From: Linnemannia hyalina
Lineage: Eukaryota > Mortierellomycota > Mortierellomycetes > Mortierellales > Mortierellaceae
Direction: 5' to 3'
NCBI GenBank assembly: GCA_019671135.1
Contig: JAHRHY010000001.1
Span: 558,001-622,000 of the forward strand
Length of the DNA: 64,000 nt
The notes under the pieces were generated by a model. That model was not told the DNA's origin. It saw only the letters and a program-made list of their open reading frames with translations, and searched no databases. Shown here piece after piece: positions 43,679 to 54,065 of this stretch (its first letter is position 1; each line of letters opens with the position of its first letter). A program made the translations under genes and the position numbers.

Positions 43679-46600
43679 CTAATCAGGACCCAAGACACAT
43701 TCCATTTGACAGTGCATTTGACAGCACATGCACTTTCGACCGGCATGAACCGTGTTCAAACCCTTCACCCCAAGAAGAGTGCACTCAAGGTCTGCTACCG
43801 TGCTCTGAAAGTACTGAAGAGTGCACTTTCTTCTTTTTTTGGCGCGTGCCTCATCCCCCATCGACTTCAATAAGTGTAACAGTCTTTTCTCGCACTCGTT
43901 GAACTCAATTGCTCGCTCAGACTCCCTTAATTTCCTCCGCTCTGCTTTCTTCTCAGCACGGGCTAGCTCCATTTGAAGCACAACAAGAGGTACGATAACA
44001 CGCCATGCAGCTGGGATTTCATCCTCGCTAGACTCATCATCGTCGACCTCACCGCCATCGTTGATATCGTCGTCAGTCACGCCTTCATCCCGGACAAACA
44101 TGTCACTTCCGTCATAACTGATATCCATGCTATTGTAAATCCAGGAGACCAAGTACAGATGCTTGCAGGGCATTTTGTGCCGGACGTAGTCGGGGCATGT
44201 GCAAGAAAGAAGTCGAGCTGCTTGTGCGTCTGCGCTGACGGCGTACTTGACATCAGGTGTAGTGAAAGAATTGACAAAGAACTACAAATGAATAAAAAAG
44301 TCAGAGGGATGTAATAATACTTAGAGAGTATTTTCAAAGGTCAGCACACATGCAAAAACAGGTTTCTTACCTCATTGTTCTCGTCCAGTTCGGCAACCAT
44401 GTCCTTGGAGGCAGCGAGTGACAACACCGTTGCTTTTTTCTTTATCGCCTTATCATATTCTGAGAGTACAATAGGCTCCAATCCATGTACAACCTTGAAG
44501 TGATGCGTCCTGAAGTAATATTACGCCTGTCAGCAAATGAATCAGATCATCTCCACGCATATCACGGATATGTTCCATATGTTGCCTCTTCAAAGTCGCA
44601 TGCCAGCTTTCTACAAGATTGTTTGTGTTGATATGCTGGTAGTCCTGTTGACGGAGAAGGAAAAAAAGACATAGGTAAATATCTGCATTTTCTTTGGTTA
44701 TTTGTAATGATCAATGATCAAAAGACTCACCTCTCGTTGGTAAAGTACCCATCTGATCATTTTCTCTGGCTTCATCCAATTATTGTTGATATAATCGATC
44801 ATCGAGGTTTGACCCGGAAACAAGCGCTGAAAGTTGACCCATTTTTTCCTGTAGCTCGGCTTCTGAGTTCGCATACCGAACGGCATTCAAGGCCTTGCGC
44901 ATATCACGTAGGCCCGCCGTCTAAATCGAACAAACCAAAAACAAACATGCATAATTTAGCATTTGTGTGATTTGAAAAAACAACAACACGGTAACTCATC
45001 CCTTTATAGGTCAAAGTACGTACGCCTCAATTCGATGTATATGTTCACATACCCCAAGCACTTCGAGAAATCCGCGCGCTTTTCGCTCCCATGCTTGTCC
45101 CACATGAAACAAGCAGTAGTAGATCTCCAAGGTCGGAAATACCTGCTTTAGTGTTTCTGTCTCCGCGACGGAACAGTCGACCATGAACTTGGTAGCTTGT
45201 AGGCCGCAATCTGTCTTGAGCCAAGTCAGCCACTTTCTCAGTAACATGCTATAGTAGTAAGAAGAAAATATTGTGAGTACAGATGGATCGAATTATCATT
45301 AGTAAAAAGTAACGGATGAACGAACGAGCGAACGAACGAATGAAACATAATAAATCGCGATCACTCATGAACCAAAATCAATATATAACCTAATTGGGTT
45401 CACATTTATTATTTTCCACTTTCCAACGGCCCATTCGACGTTCACCCAACAAGACTTACATCGACTCAGAGTTGCAAACCATAAAAGCGATCGGTATTCC
45501 CGAGCGCGATTGTCGATCTTTGACCAGAATCGTAAACAAGTACGCGGTTCCGTTGGCCTTCGGATTGTTGGGGTCCGGTCTCAATGACTTGACTGTTCTA
45601 TGGGTTGAGTCCATACACACAATCCCTTTGTTGTTGGCCATAATCTACAAATGAAAATGAACCAACGTTAGCAGCAGTGGATTGATGAGCAGATGAGAAA
45701 AACACGTAAATGAGACAACAGATCTGCTCCACTTGCCCTCATCTGGAACGCTGTGCACCAAGCAAACACATAAAGGTGTTCGAAACCTTTGACCCCGTCC
45801 ATAAACATGGATTTCCCTCCTTCTTGTTGGATACTGTCAAGCCAGAGCTTGACGCTTGCCGTAGCATCATCATGCTTACGAGAATCTGCAATCTTGTGTC
45901 GATAGGCGGCTGTCCGAACACCGCCGTAGTGCATGTAAAGGCATGGAGGCATGGGACCGAGAGTTTTTTGTTTCTCAAGCTTTATGCACAACGAGCAAAG
46001 TACAAGAATATCGTTAGAAAACAAGTAAGTCAGATGAGAGAAGTGTCGTCCAGGCAAGGAAAAATAAAATGGCAAGGAATAGAATACCGTATCCATTGTT
46101 TTTTTGTCCATGCGCAGTTGCGCCTTGATCGCCTTCCAGCTCTGGCCTGCTTTGGCCTGTGCCCTGATCCATTCCAGCTCGTTCTTGGCCATGGGTAGTT
46201 TCGCTCTCTCTTGCGGTGTATCCGGGTGATTGCGGATGCGGGTATACTCTACTTCCACCCTGTCTTGAAGCAAGATCTTTCGAATCCTGATCATGGCAGG
46301 ACAGTTAACGCCAACAGAATCCCGTTTGAGGATCAATTCCTTGGGAGGGCGATGTCTCCTGCACCTGAATAGAAGGCTCCAGTCGTACAACCGTGGTGAA
46401 CCAGGTGCACCTGGCGCTGTTGCGTTTTTGGTGGGGAGAAGTTGGTCGATGTCGAGCTTTGTTTGTATGATATCCCCTTTTTTTCTGCCCTCCTGACGAT
46501 GCTCAAACTGCATCGCAACTCGTTCGTTGCGCCAGAACGTCCTATGTCGAGGAATATGCGAATGAGAATTTACTAGGATTCAAGCTTGAGTTTGCAAATG

Positions 46601-46769
46601 GCGTACTGTGGCTGTACCTGAACTCTTCACCTTTGAATACATGTGTCCATGTCGCTTGTCCGTCTTCCCATACCATGTCCTCCGGGGGTATATGATGTGG
46701 TGCGACCGGGAGCAACGGGTCAAAGTCCTCAGGGTAAAGGAAAACATCCCCAGCCCTCAATGCAGTCAT
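43679..46769 (-). pseudogene. MULE (Mutator-like) transposase with SWIM zinc finger, two +1 frameshifts
   Basis: DDE-type transposase. Exons 46769-46618, 46541-46088, 45979-45737, 45644-45460, 45248-45053, 44920-44731, 44644-44371 and 44281-43679, 764 residues if two extra bases are ignored. Seen: GIVCMDSTHRTVKS (first catalytic Asp), KFMVDCSVAETETLKQVFP (second Asp), YYCLFHVGQAWERKARGF, NTNNLVESWHATLKRQHMEH (catalytic Glu), and a SWIM finger CTCPDYVRHKMPCKH followed by an acidic tail. Exons 6 and 7 are each one base too long: an extra A in an A6 run near 44842-44847 and an extra G near 44509 break the frame. Intron 3 (45736-45645) uses a GC donor (GGGCAAGT). It may be a young pseudogene or carry assembly errors; mobility would then depend on another copy. 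Confidence 0.85.
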
Positions 46770-47111
46770 GCCTGGGAGGAGTTAGGGGGTTCAGATATGA
46801 AGGAAACTGGGAAAGGGAGTACAGGAAAGAAAGGCAGCAAAAGGGGTGTAGTGATGATAAGAAGTTTTTTGTTTGTTTTGTTCTTTCAAGGGACGGCTGA
46901 GCGCGGAGTTTGATTGGATGGGAGGAGTGAGACTTTTCCCGCTCTGATGCAACATAAAGGAGGGTGACGTAAATGCACCCTAATGAATATGTAGCTCGTT
47001 GTTGCTTCTTTTTCTTTTTTCTTTTTTCCTTCTTTACACTTCCAACACACACACCCACAACACACCCACAACACACCTTATTCACCCTACTCACCCTACT
47101 TTCTCGCCCTC
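46770..47111. promoter_or_regulatory. Shared promoter of transposase and XPG-Fanzor genes
   Basis: A 342-bp divergent intergenic region inside the element. The nuclease side is rich in CAACACACCC units and CCCTACTCA repeats (about 47040-47100), a likely 5' leader. No TATA box is evident. Confidence 0.4.
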
Positions 47112-50100
47112 ATGGGAGTTCCCTTGCTGTGGCCTCACATACGGCAGGAGGGTCATGAGGCAACTCTGCTTAGGCAGTTTCCTCAAGGCCCTTTACCCCC
47201 TGATGCCCTTTATCGTGTCGACCTCCTTGCCTCCTTCTTTCCTTCCATCCGACGAATTTTCTCCTCCAGCACTCACGACTACCTTACCTCCAACGTCATC
47301 TTCGAGCGACATCTGGTCTCCAGTCGTATCCCCAAGGCATCCTCGGTGCTTTATATTGACGGTCCATCCCCAGAGGAGAAGCGAGAGACACGGCAACTTA
47401 GGGAGGAGAAGCGCATTGTTGCATTGCAAAAAGCCCACATCTGGCTCTGCAACATGGAGACCCGAGTTGGTGGTCGGAGGAGGGTCAGGAAACGTGACTT
47501 CACCAAACTCGACAAGCTTATCAGAGCCGCCTTTTATTGGACTCCGGATGCCCGCGCCTCCTTGGCCATTTACCTTCGCGTGCAAGGATGGACGGTTATC
47601 GAGTGTCCTTCTGAGGCAGACATTGCAATAGCTATCGACTCTCAACCCCAGGATATTGTAGTATCGGGAGACAGCGATATGCTCATCTATGCCACCGTTC
47701 ATACCATATGGAGGCCTATTTCGCGAGGCAAATACCTGGTGTACGATCTTCCAAAGGTGCTGAGTTATCTGGGTATCTCGAGACTGGCATTGACGGTTCT
47801 AGGCATCGTTTGCAAGAACGACTACACGTCCAACTTGACTCGAATGGGGTTATCGACCAACATCAAGATTCTCAAATCCCTAGAGGAGATGAAAGGTAAA
47901 GCTCAATTGCCTTGTATGTTTTTTTTTGAAGATATACGCTAATGGAGGTTTTTCTGATTCAATAGCTTTTGCTTGACCTCAGCACCTTGCTAACAACGCT
48001 TCTGTCCATTTGTCTTTTACTATGATAGATCCAGCAGCTGGAGTAGAGCCAGTCACCGAAGCAAATGTCGAGACAATGGTCAAGCGGTACTTGGCTCATC
48101 CGGAAGTAGTCAGGAGGAACCCTGCCGCGACTCACTTCGAGGCAGCGGTGAGGGTTTTTGCTGGCCGGCAGTTCAAGGTCGCGGTTGCTACAACACCATC
48201 ACAGCCATCTGACCATACAAGCTCAACCAACTGCTCGACCCAAAAGTCTTCCGATCTAGCAGCGTTGCTTGAAAGGCTGCGTGTTCTTCGCCAGCGATTA
48301 AACGAGAACAAGAAAAGGTAAGGAGTTGTTCCAACGGCGATAACTTAACTGTAATTAAATGAATGAATTGTATTCTAACCTTTGTTTTTCTTCTGTGATT
48401 CTTTTGTAGTCTCGTTGCCGATCAACTGGTGCAACAGACGGATGTATTTAACCGGTACGCCACCGTGGACCGTCCGCCAGATCAGCGGCCTCCTCCTCAT
48501 TCATCAGGGAGAAGATACAAGCACCGCCAACGATATGCTATCAAGACCCGCTCTCAGGTTGTGAAGCATGAGCCACCAGAAGCCATGAAACAGAACCAAT
48601 GGAAACCATACAAGTCGGCCCCTGATTCTCCGTTGGAACCGCAGTCTGCCGTCTCTTCATCGAAACCCAAGTCACCGAAACGTCTGCCGTCTGCGGAGGG
48701 TATGGACAAGAAGGATCTGGTTAATGCCATGGCAAGGGACCACCCCATGCGAACACTTGACATTGGCACCGTCAATGCCAACGCAACCAGAGGCCTGAAC
48801 AGGGAATTTGGTCCAGAAGGCTCGTCTGTTTATCTTCCGAGGGTCAAGATCGCCCTTCGAGATATTGCCCATCAGTCGTCTCATGTCAAGCGGGTTTGCC
48901 AGAGGGCTATTGGCTTGTACCTGGAGCGCCTTGCACTCTCCATAAACGAGTCAGTGGTGCCAGCGGTGCCAGCGGTGCCAGTGGTGCCAGCGTTGCCAAT
49001 GGTCATGGATGTGGTGGGGACCATCGAGTCCGTCCAGCCCCTTCAACAGCAACCCCTTCAACAGCAACCCCTTCAACAGCAACCCCTTCAACAGCAGCCC
49101 CTTCGGAAGCAGGCGAGTAAGCTTCATGCTGAAGATCGCTTAATTCTCGATAAGCTATGCCCAAAGTTCACCGCCAAGGACATTGCTGACGGCAGAAACA
49201 TCAACGACGGCACAACAGAGGATCTCACCAAGCCCGATGATTCTGAGCACGATGAAACATTGGACAAAAAGAACGAACCCCTCCAGTTCTTGATGTGTCT
49301 GTTGAATGCCGTGTACTCTGGCAAACTGCCTAAAAGGCAGAAGGGGAAGGAAAAAGGGGGTGCACCCTCAATTGACAGTCCAAGCGCAGTCTGCACCTTT
49401 ATCGAACGAGCCCGGGATTTTCTGCCAGCAATCACGAAGGACGGGGACGGGCTAGAAAGGGACTTTGCGGGTTCGAGCTTTTTACGATCAACCGCCTTGC
49501 AACTGTCGGTTGAGCTGAAGAAGCACTACAGGAATGGTTCGACGGACCTTTGCGAAAAGGTAAAGATCGTTTGAATGCGAAAAAAATTACTATTGAATCC
49601 TTTGTTTAGACTTGGACGAACGCTGTTATTGACGCTCTTCCGTTTTTTCTATAAAAAAAGATTGCCCTCCTCAAGACGAAGAAGCTCCTGCCACTCGAAG
49701 CAAGGGATTGCGTCGATCCCGACATCACTGCATTTGAGAATTTCGTCCTTTTGAACAGGGTATGCGGCTGCCCCCGTTCATTAGTGCCGATGTCGTCTTT
49801 TGAAAACAAGTTTATCACTGTCTCCGAGTTGGAACTTGCAAGGATCTTTTGGCGGGATCCGATGTTAAAGACAGTGCTTCAATCCTACGCATGGCCCGAC
49901 TTTCCAAGTATCGAATACGCCGACCAAGTGTCTCAGACTGATGTCGGAATGTGGCTCTCTAGAGCAGTACCCGGTTGCCTTATCACGAAGTTACTCACTG
50001 ACATTGGGGGATACTCGGAGGTGGAACGGAAAAGGCTGCGGAGCTACTCCCGGTCGACTCGCCTGATGCCTCTTGAAGATACAAGACGACACATACAACA

Positions 50101-51424
50101 AATCCGACACGCTGACTTCCAGCCCACATCATACACGGACAAGGGCTATGTCCTCCATGGATCCATTCGGACTGATGGTTTCCGTCTCCAGCTCATCGCC
50201 TTCAAAATGAACGAGCTGCATTCCGTCAAGTACCGACAGTTACCGGCGGATCGACTCCCGAATCGTCTCACTTCCACTGTTGCCGGCACGGACTACTTTC
50301 TGACGGAGATTCGGAACGTGGTGTCTACCCCGCAGGACGTTGTCGACCTCTGGGGATGTGATCCGAAAAGAATCAAGATTCTCGGTATCGACTTGGGACA
50401 GGCGTTTGTGGTGGGAGCAAGCGCTTTATTACCCTCTCGCAACAAGCACCTTGACGCGGAAGGAGGTCCAGAGGGAGCCCAGAAGGATCCATTGGTCAAG
50501 CAACCTACGACAAAGTATTTCAACCTCGCAGTCAAGCAGAAAGCGGTGTATCAACCTACCCTCAAGCACCGGCGTTGGTTAGAGCAGAGAAAGGCACAGC
50601 CGCTCGAGGGGGGAGGATCCATCTGCCAGATTGAGACCAGTCTGCCCGCTCGCTTTGGTCCTGATGCGAGTATTGCCGAGTACACAACAAGGATGCAGGA
50701 GGTGGAGGCCCAACTGGGTTCCTTTTATGGTAGTGTTGTCTTGAAGAAGCATCGGTGGAACGCCAGGAAGGCTCGCGACGAGGAGTACCGTCTGATTGCC
50801 AATCGTTTGCTCGAGATGGTTGGAGGATCATTGGGAGCCAAGAGAAAGGAGAGCAACAAGATCGTCATTGGAGTTGGCCTGGGGCAGTTCTCTTCCAGGA
50901 TCAGGCTCTCGTCGCTGCACGAGTCTTTTGAGTCGTACTTTATTCAAAAAGTAAGTACGCTGAACTATTACTCTTCGTCTTCTGTTATCGTTGGGAAATG
51001 CAGCATGCGGAGACTAACTATGTTATATTTTGTTCTTTTTCTCTATTAGGCACGATCGCTTGGATACATTGTTGTCGGTGTAAACGAGTATTACACTTCA
51101 AAGAAGTGCCCAACTTGTGGAGAGTTCGTTGGCCAAGTGGATCTCCGGCGCCTGTACTGTTCAGAGTGCAAAAAGTACATGCATCGAGACGTGATGGCCG
51201 GTCACAATATCTGTAATGTCATTCGTGGCCACCTCCTCAAGCAAGAGCGACCGCGCTACCTCCAGCCCAAGGACATTGATGGCAATTATCCCTGGGAAGA
51301 GAAACAGAGTTTCAGGCCCCGCCCTGAGGGATCTGGTGCTGGTGGGCACAAGGGCAAAGGGGTCAAACGAAAGGCGACCGACGAGGGAACAGATTCCAGT
51401 CAATTCAGGAGAGTAGCAGTGTAG
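47112..51424 (+). CDS. XPG/FEN1-like nuclease fused to a Fanzor (TnpB-like RuvC) nuclease
   Basis: Exons 47112-47895, 48029-48317, 48410-49559, 49661-50950 and 51050-51424, phases consistent, 1,295 residues without interruption. The N-terminal ~270 residues are an XPG/FEN1-family domain: MGVPLLWPHI, RVDLLASFF (Asp37), VLYIDGPSPEEKRETR (Asp83), ECPSEADIAIAI (Glu168, Asp170) and VVSGDSDMLIYA (Asp187, Asp189), the expected metal ligands. About 300-750 is a disordered linker with PLQQQ and VPA repeats. The C-terminal half is Fanzor: ILGIDLGQAFVVGA (RuvC-I Asp985), VIGVGLGQF, VNEYYTSKKCPTCG (Glu1184; Cys1191/1194) with YCSEC (Cys1208/1211), and MHRDVMAGHNICN (RuvC-III Asp1218). Glu placed just before the zinc ribbon (EY.TSK) is characteristic of Fanzors. 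Established: Fanzors are RNA-guided DNA endonucleases. Inferred: this protein has two nuclease centres. The C-terminus is basic (KGKGVKRKA), possibly nuclear targeting. Confidence 0.9.
49038..49099 (+). repeat. In-frame 15-bp tandem repeat in the nuclease linker
   Basis: About four copies of CCCCTTCAACAGCAA encode repeated PLQQQ. A GTGCCAGCG repeat (about 48955-48999, encoding VPA) lies just upstream. Both keep the frame. Confidence 0.85.
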
Positions 51425-51579
51425 TTTTCTATTTAGATCATTTGTGTATAAGCAAATACATATGATCGAGTTTGGGTTCCGGGAGAACGCACGACTACTC
51501 ACTTCGGTGACGTAGTTTGCGTTTGGCGTACGACTTGTTACTTCGGTGACGTAGTTGATGCGCCCATTGTCCTGGAACC
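51425..51579 (+). ncRNA. Candidate guide (omega/f) RNA scaffold at the right end
   Basis: This is the 155 bp from the Fanzor stop to the element end. In characterised Fanzors the guide RNA comes from the 3' end of the gene and runs out through the element terminus, so the guide would begin near 51580. Seen here: ACTTCGGTGACGTAGTT occurs twice (51501-51517 and 51540-51556). Each copy can form a hairpin with a UUCG loop closed by C-G: TCAC/GTGA (51499-51510) and GTTAC/GTGAC with one G-T pair (51537-51550). No transcript evidence exists here. Confidence 0.4.
51554..51579 (-). repeat. Right terminal inverted repeat
   Basis: Reverse complement matches 43618-43643 at 23 of 26 positions, with the inner 18 bases identical. 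The second 17-bp subterminal repeat (51540-51556) overlaps its inner edge. Confidence 0.8.
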
Positions 51580-51588
51580 GACATTGGG
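51580..51588 (+). repeat. Right target-site duplication, GACATTGGG
   Basis: Exact copy of 43612-43620, directly outside the right terminal repeat. Confidence 0.8.
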
Positions 51589-51652
51589 GACAAAGGTGTC
51601 CTCCCCTCGTGCAAGTTCCTTTTCAGCTTTGCCACCATTAAACTACTACGCC

Positions 51653-52621
51653 ATGCAACACGACTCGGGAACACCACCAAGAGCCACCACACCGGCACCA
51701 GGAACAACTGGTACTTACGCCACAGAATAAATTACAAAGGTCCAACTTCCCATGTATACAACACAAGTCTTGTTGGAAACAGCAACTGACATCGAATCAT
51801 TGGCCATCAACTTGCCTTCTTTTAGACGTTCACGCTCTCTACTCTCGACTCCTTGGCAACCCACAGGCCAATGCCAACAAGGCTATCTCTACCTTCCAGG
51901 AGGAGTTTGAAGTAACGTACACAGCATATCGTGCGACCCTTCTACACTATTCTTTTTTCGTTCGTATCTTTCGTCTTCATTAACCGTGCCTCCAGCTCTC
52001 GCACTTCAGTCTCAACCTGACTCATCCTGCTCACTCAAATCTCCTCAATTGTTCCATACAACTCGCTAGGCCAAGAAGACCCTATTCATGGAAAAGGATG
52101 ACGAAACTGTGTCAACGCTTCAACAGATTCCAGCCCAATTGAGCAGCGCCAAGGAGCACCTGGATAACAACCTCAGTGACACGCAGTCAACAGGTGAGTG
52201 GTGACTACCACCAACCACCTTTTGGTGACTACGATTCTTGGACTTGGCGGATCAAATTGACATCTTCTTTCTACCTTACTCCATCTAATTCTTCATTCGC
52301 TTAGCAAAACTAGCTGTTGAAAAGCTGCAAGCATTACAACAAGCTATCGCCGCGAACTCGCAGGTAAGAAGACAGGTACTCTATCCCGAACACCCTACGA
52401 CACGTTAATTTACGCCCGATTTTCCAGTTGTTAACCATATTTTATCATTCCTTTTCTAGGCGCGTGAAAAATCTGCCAACCCAACACGATCCGCCAAGGA
52501 GGCTTTTGAGAAAGACATCAATGATGCCAGAGAAGCATTCGATCAGGAAATGGCCCTTCGACATGCGGATGTGGTGAAGCAGTATGTGGGAGCATTTGTC
52601 AATCAAATCGACTCCTACTGA
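51653..52621 (+). CDS. Small coiled-coil protein resembling BLOC-1 subunit 5 (Muted)
   Basis: Exons 51653-51710, 51826-51911, 52070-52193, 52305-52363 and 52460-52621, phases consistent, 162 residues; every exon is too short to stand out alone. Seen: a Pro/Thr-rich start, DVHALYSRLLGNPQ, then FQEEFEAKKTLF and heptad-like helices to the end (LAVEKLQALQQAIAANSQ, AFDQEMALRHADVVKQY). The LYSRLL...EEFE.K pattern followed by coiled coil recalls the Muted/BLOC1S5 family of endosome-lysosome trafficking complexes. This was judged by eye and is tentative; another small coiled-coil subunit is possible. The start ATG lies 64 bp after the transposon's right duplication, so the original promoter is largely displaced. 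The 3' end converges on CMC1, 283 bp away. Confidence 0.65.
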
Positions 52622-52904
52622 ACCCACCTATACCACCCACCACCAACACTTGCTTGCGCTTTCTGGACTTGCATGGCGCTGGAACTGTCCTGGAGCTATA
52701 AGAGATGTGCAGCAGCACCCTTGTATCCTTGCGGTCCCGACGTTGTCTGACATGGGTTCGACAGAGTACACGATCAATTGCGTGAATGCCTTGTCGATGC
52801 ATGAGTTGTTTATTCTGGTAGTAAATGGTCGCCTGGGATTGGTATGCTGTTGGGAGACCGGACGGACGGACGACCGAGAATCGAATCCTGAGAAGAAGAA
52901 CAAT

Positions 52905-53516
52905 CTAGTGGACTCCAGGACTGTTGCTCTTGCTCTTCTTCTTGTTCTCCTCTTCCTTCAACTTCTGTTCCCTCTGCAATTGAGCGTGGTCGACCTTGCC
53001 CTCTGCCAAATCGTTCAAGTACTGGATCTTCAGCTTGTCCATATCTGCTTGTGTCGTCCTGTATTACCGAACGAATTCCCGAGGTTCCCAATAGCAGTTG
53101 ATTGTTTTGTGTAAGAGGAATAAAATACGACGGTTAATTTCAATTCTGAAGACGGTACAATAATTGCGAAGCAAGAGGTCAAGAGGAACTGAACGAACGA
53201 AAAAGGGCGAAGAGGCCTTACAATGCCATCAGACACTTGTTCATAGCCTTATGTTGTGCCCTGCAGCCCCAGAGAACTGTGACCAGCTTTCCGTGTGTGC
53301 ATTCAACGAATTCTAGCAAAAAGGGCGAACTCAACGGTTAATGAATTGCAAAGTCGATCCAAGCTTTTGGTTGACCATTCCATGGGTGGGTCATTCCATG
53401 CTGTTAACGGGTTGCTTTTTGTTGGTACCTTTGACGATTGGGTCGCATTCCTTGAGGGCGTTAGCCTTGAGGGTCTTGAAAAGTACTTCTTCTTCTGCTC
53501 TTGTAAGAATGTGCAT
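52905..53516 (-). CDS. CMC1: COX assembly mitochondrial protein CMC1 (twin CX9C)
   Basis: Small intermembrane-space protein needed for cytochrome c oxidase assembly (COX1 stabilisation). Exons 53516-53429, 53312-53222 and 53058-52905, phases consistent, 110 residues, the usual size. Seen: MHILTRAEEEVLF at the start, then the twin CX9C pair, Cys-DPIVKEFVE-Cys (split by the first intron) and Cys-RAQHKAMNK-Cys, followed by DMDKLKIQYLND and a charged tail EEENKKKSKS. The cysteines would be oxidised by the Mia40 relay. The two CX9C units sit about 12 residues apart, as in CMC1/CMC2 relatives. It is divergent from the NmrA-like gene, 550 bp away. Confidence 0.85.
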
Positions 53517-54065
53517 CCTGAATGAATGTGTCTGTGTGAGTTGATTCCTGTGGTGTTGAAGTTAGAAAAAAAAATGGTGTTTGTGGTCCGTCGCCCGGTT
53601 TTGTGCGCCCGATTCGATCGGAAGTGGCTTTGCTCTTTCCTTCCCTCAGACGCGTTTCCGTTATTGCCTTTTTCGCCATCGTTTTCGATCAATGAAAGGA
53701 GCTAAATTGATAACGCGACAGGTTCGCGTCTTGTTGCTATTCTTCGTACGCGTACGGTTTTTCTTACTGATATATGGGCGCTGCAGCATGAACAACCATC
53801 CTCCGAGATCTGCCTTTTGTAGATTCATCAAGTGGCGTCAAATATCGCCATCATCATCTATCTGTATACCCATCACATTCTCCTTCATTGACAATTGAGC
53901 CAGTAAAAGTGGCCACGATAGCAACCTTTCTTCCATCCCCAGCAGGTATAAAACTAGCCCAAGTCAACCCTCTTCTTTTATTTCTTTCTCTCTTGTAGCC
54001 ATAGCATTACACACCAACACACAACCTCAACCCCCACCAACACACAAAAACACACACACACACAC
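53517..54065. promoter_or_regulatory. Divergent promoter region, CMC1 / NmrA-like gene
   Basis: 549 bp. The NmrA side has a TATA-like GTATAAAAC at about 53946, then a C/T-rich and A/C-rich leader (ACACACACACAC) ending at the ATG, a typical strong fungal promoter layout. Use is inferred. Confidence 0.45.

Larger units (their letters stand above)
43621..51579. mobile_element. Mutator-like DNA transposon carrying an XPG-Fanzor nuclease
   Basis: A 7,959-bp element defined by inverted ends, a 9-bp target-site duplication and two divergent genes about 340 bp apart: a MULE transposase (43679-46769, minus) and an XPG/Fanzor fusion nuclease (47112-51424, plus). The transposase stop lies 36 bp inside the left repeat and the nuclease stop 130 bp before the right one, so the element is compact. 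Established: Fanzors are known to ride on several eukaryotic transposon superfamilies. Inferred: the nuclease helps element persistence or homing. The ends and duplication are well preserved, suggesting recent insertion. Confidence 0.85.
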
